64,000 nucleotides of DNA from CAKZLS01 sp963771545 (GTDB lineage: Bacteria > Pseudomonadota > Alphaproteobacteria > Rhodospirillales > Defluviicoccaceae), in NCBI GenBank assembly GCA_963771545.1, contig CAVYTX010000002.1, positions 682,001 to 746,000 on the forward strand, in the 5' to 3' direction. Positions within the stretch are counted from its first letter, which is position 1; every line of letters begins with the position of its first letter. Below are positions 9,304 to 16,375 of the stretch, piece after piece. A program made the position numbers and the translations under genes. The notes beneath the pieces are model-generated. The model ran no database searches and was not told the origin of the DNA. It saw only the letters and a program-made list of their open reading frames with translations.

Positions 9304-9494
9304 CTACGAGCTGGCGTGTGGAATTCCGAGGTCTTGCAGATCTTGCGGGCGAGAATATCGCTGATCTCGGTGTGCCTCGGAACCGCGGAGCGCCTATTCG
9401 ACCCCGAGTTTTGCCACCAGGAGTGGCGGCCACCTTCTCTCACCAGTTCGCAACCGTTGGATAGAAGATGCCGGACCAGGTCCCGCCGCTTCAT
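9304..9494 (-). CDS. hicA: HicA-type mRNA interferase toxin, frameshifted at its extreme C terminus
   Basis: The ATG at 9494 overlaps the hicB stop (ATGA). The product starts MKRRDLVRHLLSNGCELVRE and contains GGRHSWW, the catalytic His of the dsRBD-fold HicA toxin, then AVPRHTEISDILARKIC. The expected family ending after KIC is K-D-L-G-I-P-H. It appears only if one G is restored near 9333/9334, after which the frame stops at 9304-9306. As sequenced the frame instead runs on to 9174, adding about 45 unrelated residues. The toxin fold is complete before the break. The toxin cleaves mRNA in the cytoplasm when not bound by HicB. Gene order is antitoxin first. Confidence 0.75.
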
Positions 9495-9703
9495 ACCAGC
9501 ACGGGTTCTTCCTGATAGTCCGAGCCGGCGGCGGCCAGCGCATCGCGACGGTTGAACGCGACCGCTTCCTTCAAGGTGATCCGAAGGCTCTCGAGCAATT
9601 CCCGCCGCGACGCTTCCTGGCAGTTCACGCCCGGCACTTCCTCGATCCAGCCAATCCACCACTCGCAGTCGCGCTTGACCACCGCCGTATACGACTGCGC
9701 CAT
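9491..9703 (-). CDS. hicB: HicB family antitoxin
   Basis: The 70-residue protein has the pattern 'YTAVVKRDCEWWIGWIEEVPGVNCQEASRRELLESLRITLKEA'. This is the partial RNase H fold of HicB antitoxins (strand-W-x-G-x-E-E-x-P-G-V, then A...EA...L...L.EA). No separate DNA-binding helix-turn-helix follows, so this is the short HicB form. It precedes and overlaps hicA by four bases. HicB neutralises HicA and usually autorepresses the operon. Confidence 0.88.
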   Translation of the reverse strand: MAQSYTAVVKRDCEWWIGWIEEVPGVNCQEASRRELLESLRITLKEAVAFNRRDALAAAGSDYQEEPVLV

Positions 9704-9870
9704 TGCAGGGTCTCCCTTCCGTTGCGCCCGCCGCAGCTTACCACGGCGTCGCCGCCACTATAGGCCATATTCCGGTCATATGCATACGATGTCGGGGTTG
9801 GATGCCGCTACAAGGCCAGTTGGAATAAAGGTCAAGGCGCCCTCGAGGTTTCTTCCCGCCATGGGCATCG

Positions 9871-10164
9871 TCATATCGGCTCGAAACGCTTGACCTTGAT
9901 CCGTCCGGCCTTTTCCTCGACGCGGGCGAGGTCGTACAGCATTTGCTGACTCAACCAGCTTCCGGCGCCGCCGCCGAAGCCCTTGGACAGACGCACGGCC
10001 ATTTCCGGAGAAATGCCGGAATGCCCGTTGAGAAGATCGGCCAGGGCCTTGCGGCTCACGCCGAGCACGCCGGCGGCGGCGGTGACGGTCAGGCCGGTCG
10101 GGTCGATGCACAATTCCCGCACGACTTCACCGCGATGCGGGGGGTCTTCATGGCCATGGTTCAA
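9871..10164 (-). CDS. higA: HigA/VapI-type XRE antitoxin, apparently orphan
   Basis: The product is a helix-turn-helix protein of about 97 residues with PPHRGEVVRELCIDPTGLTV followed by 'AAGVLGVSRKALADLLNGHSGISPEMAVRLSKGFG'. This is the signature of HigA antitoxins. The readable frame starts with TTG at 10164. The family start M-x-M-K-x-P-P-H would be obtained from ATG-GCC-ATG at 10153 if the G6 tract at 10139-10144 had one more G, so the N terminus may be frameshifted. The HigB toxin normally precedes higA, but only about 97 bases separate it from the next gene and none is found. Confidence 0.8.
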   Translation of the reverse strand: MNHGHEDPPHRGEVVRELCIDPTGLTVTAAAGVLGVSRKALADLLNGHSGISPEMAVRLSKGFGGGAGSWLSQQMLYDLARVEEKAGRIKVKRFEPI

Positions 10165-10173
10165 CTCGTGTAG

Positions 10174-10200
10174 GGCGGATTAGCCTGAACGCAATCCGCC
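10174..10200. repeat. short REP-like inverted repeat
   Basis: GGCGGATT (10174-10181) and AATCCGCC (10193-10200) form an eight-base perfect stem with an 11-base loop. It lies between higA and the ZIP gene. Similar 'GGCGGATTAG...AATCCGCC' palindromes are common dispersed intergenic elements in proteobacteria. Confidence 0.5.
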
Positions 10201-10260
10201 GCATGTATAGGCGTGCCGCCAACGCATTCGTCGGAATACGCCGCCGGCCATTCCAACGAG

Positions 10261-11064
10261 CTAACCGAGAGTGGTGTCGAGCATCATCATCACGACGAAG
10301 CCGAGGACCAGGCACATCGTCGCCCGGTGTTCGGTGCCCTTGCGGTGGGTCTCGGGGATCACCTCGCCGGAGATGACGAACAGCATGGCGCCAGCCGCGA
10401 ACGCCAAGCCCCACGGCAGCAGGGAATCGCTGAGACTGATGGCCACCGCGCCGACAAGCCCGCCGACCGGCTCGACCAATCCCGTCAGCAGCGCAATGAG
10501 GACGGCCCGGGCCCGGCCGTAGCCTTGACCGATGAGGGCGGCGGTGACGGCGAGCCCCTCGGGCATGTTCTGAAGCCCGATCCCGATGGTGACCGCGAGA
10601 CCCGCCCGCAGGTCCCCGGGTCCGAATGCGACGCCCACACTCATGCCTTCCGGAAAGTTATGGAGGGTGATCGCCAGAATGAACAACCAGTGGCGGCCCA
10701 GCCCCGCCGAGGACCGCCCGTCCGGGCCCTTGACGAAATGCTCGTGCGGCACCGTCGAATGGACCAGCCAGATGCATAAGGCGCCGAGCACCACCCCCGC
10801 GCTCACGGTAACGGCGGCGCCGATCTCGCTGCCCGATTGGCCGACGACCACCTCCATCGCCGGAATAATCAGCGAAAACACCGTGGCGGCCAGCATGATC
10901 CCGCCGGCGACCGCGAGCATGATCACTTGGCTCTGTTCCGGCCATTCGCGGCGGAAGAAAACCGGAAGGGCGCCGACGCCGGTCGCGAGGCCCGCGACCA
11001 GGCTGGCGGCAAACCCCGCCAGAACGGGAGAGACGGTCGCGAACTCGGCTTCGGTCAGGCCCAT
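10261..11064 (-). CDS. ZIP family divalent metal transporter
   Basis: The 267-residue protein has eight predicted membrane segments and the two metal-site helices of ZIP transporters: HNFPEGMSVGVAFG (about residues 137-150) and GIGLQNMPEGLAVTAAL (about 161-177). The histidine- and acid-containing loop after the third helix (HSTVPHEHF) is also typical. It should import Zn2+ or a similar divalent cation across the inner membrane. The gene is followed by nothing co-directional at close range except the REP element and higA, and is preceded 15 bases upstream by the small membrane gene. Confidence 0.9.
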   Translation of the reverse strand: MGLTEAEFATVSPVLAGFAASLVAGLATGVGALPVFFRREWPEQSQVIMLAVAGGIMLAATVFSLIIPAMEVVVGQSGSEIGAAVTVSAGVVLGALCIWLVHSTVPHEHFVKGPDGRSSAGLGRHWLFILAITLHNFPEGMSVGVAFGPGDLRAGLAVTIGIGLQNMPEGLAVTAALIGQGYGRARAVLIALLTGLVEPVGGLVGAVAISLSDSLLPWGLAFAAGAMLFVISGEVIPETHRKGTEHRATMCLVLGFVVMMMLDTTLG

Positions 11065-11079
11065 GAAACAGACTTTTCC

Positions 11080-11256
11080 TTATCCGCGCTTGCCGGCCTT
11101 TCCGAGCAGGGCACCCGCGATCACCAGTCCCAGACTCGCCACGATCAGAACGAAGTAATCGTTCACTACCAGTGCGTACAGACCGAACGGAAGGAGCACG
11201 ATGCCCAAGACCGCCATGGTCGTCGCGATCGTCGATCTTTGCCGTGGAGACAACAT
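11080..11256 (-). CDS. small two-helix membrane protein
   Basis: The 58-residue product begins MLSPRQRSTI. It has two hydrophobic helices, 'TMAVLGIVLLPFGLYALV' and 'YFVLIVASLGLVIAGALLG', and ends in a basic tail, GKAGKRG. A ribosome site GGGAAAGGA precedes the ATG at 11256. It lies 15 bases upstream of the ZIP gene on the same strand, so the two are probably co-transcribed. Function is unknown; its size and position suggest an accessory of the transporter, but that is speculation. Confidence 0.6.
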   Translation of the reverse strand: MLSPRQRSTIATTMAVLGIVLLPFGLYALVVNDYFVLIVASLGLVIAGALLGKAGKRG

Positions 11257-11440
11257 GCGCGATCCTTTCCCGCGACAGCCATCACTCCCTGAGTTCCCCC
11301 GCGCTGTCAACGTGGATCTGAGATGCGTGCCTTGCCGGTATGGCGCCGCGAGGGGCGGCATGGGGGCCGAAAAGGCGCCGCGATCGGCGCGCAAACCCAA
11401 CGGCATGGATCGGAGACGGGGAGTCTGCGATAATAGGCGC

Positions 11441-12022
11441 ATGAGACGGCTTTGGGTTCCACTCCTGGTCATCGCCGGATGCGCCGTTGCTGCCCAAACG
11501 GCAACGGCCGCGCCTTCGGATGCGGAGCACAATCCGTGGAAGATCTGCGCGCCGGCCATCGCGGCGGCCGAGAGATCCGCCCAGATTCCCCAACATCTTC
11601 TGCTCTCCATCGCCCTGGTGGAATCGGGCCGCCGGAACGAGGAGCGCGGGAGCTACCATCCGTGGCCATGGACTATCAACGCCGGCGGGGACGGGCGGTT
11701 TTTCGAGACCAAGACGGATGCCGTCGCCGCCGTCCGCGATCTGCGCGAAAGCCTGGTTCGCAACATCGACGTGGGCTGCATGCAAGTGAACCTGCACCAT
11801 CACCCGACGGCGTTTCCCGACCTCGAGGCGGCGTTCGATCCAGCCATCAACGCCGCCTACGCGGCGCGGTTTCTGCGCTCGCTATTCCGCGACACCGGCT
11901 CGTGGTTGCACGCGGTGGCGCGCTATCACTCGTCCATCTACCGCAACAATCGGCAGTACATGATCCGGGTGATGACGGTGTGGCGCCGGATGGGCGGAGG
12001 AGGGCGCCGCGCCCGGCCGTGA
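11441..12022 (+). CDS. SLT-domain lytic transglycosylase-like protein
   Basis: The 193-residue protein has a signal peptide (about residues 1-24, ending TATA-AP) and a lysozyme-like SLT domain. The motif IALVESGRRN supplies the catalytic Glu, followed by 'PWTINAGGDGRFFETK', VGCMQVNLHHH and 'ARYHSS'. These are the usual SLT core blocks, in the variant found next to flagellar or secretion genes that locally opens peptidoglycan. No peptidoglycan-anchor domain is present. The start at 11441 places the signal peptide correctly; an open frame reaching further upstream lacks one. It is divergent from the ZIP unit. Confidence 0.85.
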   Translation: MRRLWVPLLVIAGCAVAAQTATAAPSDAEHNPWKICAPAIAAAERSAQIPQHLLLSIALVESGRRNEERGSYHPWPWTINAGGDGRFFETKTDAVAAVRDLRESLVRNIDVGCMQVNLHHHPTAFPDLEAAFDPAINAAYAARFLRSLFRDTGSWLHAVARYHSSIYRNNRQYMIRVMTVWRRMGGGGRRARP

Positions 12023-12114
12023 TACCGCCGGTGACGATCATATCGCCGTGGCTATCGCCGGCCATTGTGAGGTAGTCTGCGGGCGAGGATGGCGCGGCGG
12101 GGCGAGGATGAAAG

Positions 12115-12552
12115 ATGGCTGGGGAATCGAATGCGGAAAACATCATTTGCGACTATCGGGCCTTGGCCGATCGATTGAAGCTGAGCCCGGAGGAGATTCA
12201 TGACGAACAGGAGCTTCCTCATCCCAAGCAGACGATCATCGACGCGTTGCTGGCGGCCTATTCGCTATCCGGGAAGAGTTCCCATTCGCCGGTCCGGCTC
12301 CAGGGCTGGCTGGTGGAACTGGCGCAATTTCAGCCGGGCGTGGGCGAGCCTATTCGCGATCCCGCCGCCGAAACCGCGCGGCGGATGACGGCGGCCGCCA
12401 AGGCAGGCGCGGGCGCCGATCCGCAAACGATCGCGAGCGAGGTCGCCGAGGAAAGCACCGAGCAAGGCTGGGTTGCTCGGCGCGCCACGCTCCAAGGCAA
12501 GGTGGACAAGGAACGCAACCGCCTCATCGGCTTGCTGCAAGATGTCCGTTGA
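12115..12552 (+). CDS. conserved hypothetical cytoplasmic protein
   Basis: The 145-residue protein is predicted soluble, with no signal peptide or membrane segment. It is rich in helix-forming residues and has an Asp/Glu-rich centre. Segments such as 'KQTIIDALLAAYSLSGKSS' and the charged C terminus 'LQGKVDKERNRLIGLLQDV' suggest an all-alpha protein. I do not recognise the family. It lies on the plus strand between the transglycosylase and the ATP-grasp gene, with about 90 bases on each side. It could be a single-gene unit or the first gene of the ATP-grasp cluster. Confidence 0.6.
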   Translation: MAGESNAENIICDYRALADRLKLSPEEIHDEQELPHPKQTIIDALLAAYSLSGKSSHSPVRLQGWLVELAQFQPGVGEPIRDPAAETARRMTAAAKAGAGADPQTIASEVAEESTEQGWVARRATLQGKVDKERNRLIGLLQDVR

Positions 12553-12645
12553 TGCCAACGGTCATTGTCCGTGAGCGTTGGCACGGGAACCGGGATCCGG
12601 TATTGATGCGCGGCGCAACCACCCGTTTCGGGGGATCCATATAAG

Positions 12646-15264
12646 GTGACCGTCACACGGCCCGCGTCGGGCGCGACCCTCTCCGGTATCCCCCTTTCCG
12701 GTATCCATGACCCGGACTACGGGCTGCTTCCCGGAATCCACGACGAAATGATGGCGCCCGACGGCGGCCTGCGCGCCCATTGGCGGGGCTTCGTCGCCGG
12801 GCTCGAGAAAATGTCCTCCGAAACCCTGGAAAGCCGGTTGAGGAAGGCGGACCGGCTGCTGCGCGAAAACGGCCTGACCTATTCTATCAGCGCCGCGGCG
12901 GAAGGCTCGGAACGGCCCTGGGAATTGGATTTCGTGCCGCTGGTGCTGCCGGCGGACGAGTGGAAACACCTCGAAAAGGGGCTGATCCAAAGGGCGCATC
13001 TGCTCAACGCCATCCTGACGGATCTCTACGGCCCCCGGCGTCTGTTGCGCGAGAACCATCTGCCGGCGGCCTTGATCTTCGCCAATCCCCACTTCCTGCG
13101 GCCGTGTCACGGCATCGAACCGCGCGACGGCATCTATCTTCACCTCTACGCCGCCGACCTCGGGCGCGCTCCGGATGGCCGCTGGTGGGTGCTCGCCGAT
13201 CGCACGCAGGCGCCGTTGGGCACCGGCTATGCACTGGAAAACCGGATCGTCCTGTCGCGATCGCTGCGCAACTTGTTCCGGCTGAACCACATCCACCGTC
13301 TCGCCGCGTTCTTTCAGGCGATGCACAACGGCCTGATGGCCCGCACCGGCCGGGACGACCCCCGGATCGTGCTGTTGACGCCGGGGGCGATCGCCGACGG
13401 CTATTTCGATCATGCCTTCCTGGCGCGCTACCTGGGTTACACGCTGGCCGGCAGCGCCGATCTGACGGTGCGCGGCAACCGGGTCTTTCTCAAGACCGTG
13501 GAGGGCCTGAAACCCGTCGATCTGATCTTGCGGGGCATCGACGCCGAGCATTGCGATCCTATCGAGCTTCAGAGCCAATCGGGCCTGGGGGTCGCCGGTC
13601 TGGCGGAGGCGGTGCGCGCGGGCACCGTGACGATGGCCAACGCGCTCGGCAGCGGGCTGGTGGAAACCCGGGCGTTCATGGCCTTCCTTCCCAAGCTGTG
13701 CCGGGTTCTGTTGGACGAGGACCTGATCCTTCCCAACACCGCCACGTGGTGGTGCGGGCAGCGTGGCGCGCGGGAACATGTTCTGAAAAACCTGAACCGC
13801 CTCGCCATCGATCTGGCGTTCGAGCGGCGCCCGTTGCTGACCAAGACCAGCCGTCCCGTTCTCGGGAGCGAACTGACCGCAACCGAGGCGCGGGCGATCG
13901 AGGACGGCGTGATCGCCAACGGACACGCCTACGTGGCGCAGGAGATGGTGTCGCTGTCCACCACGCCGGTCTGGCTCAACGGCGCGCTGCGGCCGCGCCC
14001 CATGTCGGTGCGGATCTTCCTGGCCGCCGCCGGGGACGGCTACACGGTGATGCCGGGCGGCCTGACCCGGGTCTCGGCGACCAGCGATCCCCGGGCGGTG
14101 GTTCTACGCCGCGGCAAGGGCTCCAAGGACACCTGGGTGTTGTCAGAGGAGCGGGTCGCCGCCTTCAGCGTATCGCGAACCGCGCCCCATGTGTCGGCGC
14201 CGCGGCGGACCGGCAAGGACATTCCCAGTCATTCGGCCGACAACCTGTTCTGGCTCGGACGCTACGCCGAGCGCGCCGAGGAAACCATGCGCGTGCTCCG
14301 GAGCGTTCTCAGGCGGTTGACGGAAGAGATCGATCTGGCCAACGACCTGGGCACCTTGGAAGGCATCGTACGGGTGCTGCTCAAAAAAACAGGCATCGCT
14401 CCGCCCGCCGAACACGAACGCAAGTCGGGCGCCACGGTCGCGCTGGAACGTCAGATCCACGCCCTGCTGTATGGCGGGGATTGTCCCTATGCGTTGCAGG
14501 AAACGGCGGCCAGTCTTCTCCGAACCGCCGGGCTGGCGCGGGACTGGTTGTCGGCGGAGGCGTGGCGGACGATCAGCGGTTTTCACGGGGGCGCGACGCG
14601 TCCGCCGGCGGGCGCCGCCCTGGACGTCGGCGAGGCGCTGGAGCGGATGGACGACGGTCTCCAGATGCTCGCGGCCTTCAGCGGCATGGAAATGGAAAAC
14701 ATGACCCGCGACCATGGATGGCGGTTCCTCGACATGGGACGGCGATTGGAGCGCGCCCGTCATCTTTCCCGGCTGATGAAAAGCCTGCTCGTCGCGGGCG
14801 ATCCCGAGGAGGATGGCAGCTTGGTTCTGCTGCTCGAATTGGCCGACAGCATCATGACGTACCGGTGGCGTTATCTGACGACGCCGATGCTGGCGCCGGT
14901 GATCGATCTGCTTCTGACCGACGAAAGCAATCCCCGTTCGATCGCTTTTCAGATCAACTTGATGGAGCAACATGTGAACGACCTGCCGAGGGACCTGCTC
15001 CCTCCGGCCCGGAGCGCCGAGCAGCGGATCATCCTGGCGTTGTCGACCAATATCCGGCTGGCCGAGATCCCTGCGCTCTGCGAGCGGGACGGGCGGGGCC
15101 GGCGGGCCGAATTGGCGGCGCTTCTCGGTCAGGTGGAGAATGGCCTGCCGGAGTTCTCGGAAGCGATCACCCGGAGTTACTTCAGTCACGCCGAGGCCCG
15201 TCCGCCCGCCGATCCGGCCGGCGGCGGACCCGGAGGTCCGAACAGTCTTGATTTACGAGATTAG
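12646..15264 (+). CDS. circularly permuted ATP-grasp/alpha-E domain fusion protein
   Basis: The protein has 872 residues. Residues about 25-500 form the circularly permuted ATP-grasp (COG2308, DUF404/407) with blocks such as 'DLYGPRRLLRENHLPAALI' and LPNTATWWCGQ. Residues about 525-850 form the alpha-E domain (COG2307, DUF403), beginning SADNLFWLGRYAERAEETMR. In many genomes these are two adjacent genes; here they are fused. They always travel with a transglutaminase and are predicted to form a peptide bond (amine-carboxylate ligation). The GTG at 12646 is the best start. The 3' end overlaps the transglutaminase gene by 17 bases. Confidence 0.88.
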   Translation: MTVTRPASGATLSGIPLSGIHDPDYGLLPGIHDEMMAPDGGLRAHWRGFVAGLEKMSSETLESRLRKADRLLRENGLTYSISAAAEGSERPWELDFVPLVLPADEWKHLEKGLIQRAHLLNAILTDLYGPRRLLRENHLPAALIFANPHFLRPCHGIEPRDGIYLHLYAADLGRAPDGRWWVLADRTQAPLGTGYALENRIVLSRSLRNLFRLNHIHRLAAFFQAMHNGLMARTGRDDPRIVLLTPGAIADGYFDHAFLARYLGYTLAGSADLTVRGNRVFLKTVEGLKPVDLILRGIDAEHCDPIELQSQSGLGVAGLAEAVRAGTVTMANALGSGLVETRAFMAFLPKLCRVLLDEDLILPNTATWWCGQRGAREHVLKNLNRLAIDLAFERRPLLTKTSRPVLGSELTATEARAIEDGVIANGHAYVAQEMVSLSTTPVWLNGALRPRPMSVRIFLAAAGDGYTVMPGGLTRVSATSDPRAVVLRRGKGSKDTWVLSEERVAAFSVSRTAPHVSAPRRTGKDIPSHSADNLFWLGRYAERAEETMRVLRSVLRRLTEEIDLANDLGTLEGIVRVLLKKTGIAPPAEHERKSGATVALERQIHALLYGGDCPYALQETAASLLRTAGLARDWLSAEAWRTISGFHGGATRPPAGAALDVGEALERMDDGLQMLAAFSGMEMENMTRDHGWRFLDMGRRLERARHLSRLMKSLLVAGDPEEDGSLVLLLELADSIMTYRWRYLTTPMLAPVIDLLLTDESNPRSIAFQINLMEQHVNDLPRDLLPPARSAEQRIILALSTNIRLAEIPALCERDGRGRRAELAALLGQVENGLPEFSEAITRSYFSHAEARPPADPAGGGPGGPNSLDLRD

Positions 15265-16141
15265 CCACCGCACGACGTACCGGTACTCGATCCCGGTTTC
15301 GTTTTCGCATCATCGCCTGCACCTGACGCCCAGGCCGTGCGCCCATCAGGTGTGCCACCGGACGGCTCTGGCGGTAGCGCCGAACCCGACGGTGCAAACG
15401 CAGAGCGAAGACTACTTCGGCAATCCGGTTACCAATATCACGCTCCAGGACCAGCACAAGGACCTGAGCCTGCATTCCCGCAGCGTCATCGAGGTCCGGC
15501 CCATGTCCCCTCTGGACCGCGATCGGACCGTGGCATGGGACACCATTTACGAGGACCTCTACGGCGACACGTCCGATACCGGACTGGACGCCATTCAGTA
15601 CGTATTCGACTCGCCGCGCGTGGCCGCGAATTCGATTCTCGCCGGGTACGCCCGGATCTCGTTTCCTCCCGGCGCTCCCGTCCTCGCCGGTGCGCTGGAC
15701 CTGACCCGCCGGATTTACGAGGAGTTCACCTACGACGGCGCCGCGACGACGGTTTCGACACCGGTCGAAGAGGTATTCACCGGACGCCGAGGCGTATGCC
15801 AGGATTTCGCCCATCTCCAAATCGCTTGTCTCAGATCCCTGGGACTCCCGGCGCGCTATGTCAGCGGCTATCTGTTGACCCATCCGCCCGAGGGCAAGGA
15901 ACGGCTGGTTGGCGCCGACGCGTCCCATGCGTGGCTGGCGGTCTGGTGCCCCGGTCATGGCTGGGTCGATCTCGATCCCACCAACAACTTGGTGGTTTCC
16001 GAGGAGCACATCACCGTCGCCTGGGGCCGGGATTACAGCGATGTCAGCCCCATCAAGGGCGCCATTTTCGGCGGGGGCGCCCATACCATCGACGTGGCCG
16101 TCGATGTGATTCCCGCCGCCAATGCGGTGGGCGCCCGCTGA
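15248..16141 (+). CDS. transglutaminase-like cysteine protease family protein
   Basis: The 297-residue protein begins MIYEISHRTTYRYS, the bacterial transglutaminase N-terminal beta domain. It contains the papain-like core with catalytic Cys (GRRGVCQDFAHL), His (DASHAWLAVW) and Asp (WVDLDPTN). The TTG at 15248 is chosen because it gives the conserved family N terminus and follows GGAGG. Longer upstream starts would add unrelated residues read from the end of the ATP-grasp gene. The cluster ATP-grasp/alpha-E, transglutaminase and DUF2126 suggests synthesis and trimming, or cross-linking, of a peptide product in the cytoplasm. Confidence 0.9.
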   Translation: MIYEISHRTTYRYSIPVSFSHHRLHLTPRPCAHQVCHRTALAVAPNPTVQTQSEDYFGNPVTNITLQDQHKDLSLHSRSVIEVRPMSPLDRDRTVAWDTIYEDLYGDTSDTGLDAIQYVFDSPRVAANSILAGYARISFPPGAPVLAGALDLTRRIYEEFTYDGAATTVSTPVEEVFTGRRGVCQDFAHLQIACLRSLGLPARYVSGYLLTHPPEGKERLVGADASHAWLAVWCPGHGWVDLDPTNNLVVSEEHITVAWGRDYSDVSPIKGAIFGGGAHTIDVAVDVIPAANAVGAR

Positions 16142-16375
16142 GAAAGGTAACGGCGCCGTCCGAAGTTGCCTAAAATTCAGGCATAACTTCACCTCAATGT
16201 GGTGATTCGGTGGACTCTGCATGAAAATTGGTCATATTCAGCATGACGCATCCGGGGGCGCTCGCTGACAAACCTTTAAATAAGACCAAAAAAATAAACA
16301 GCGGCGTTGTGGCGCGATTTTTGCTACGAATTCATCTGATCGGGTAGGCCGAACCGGCGAACGACGGGCAAGTCG

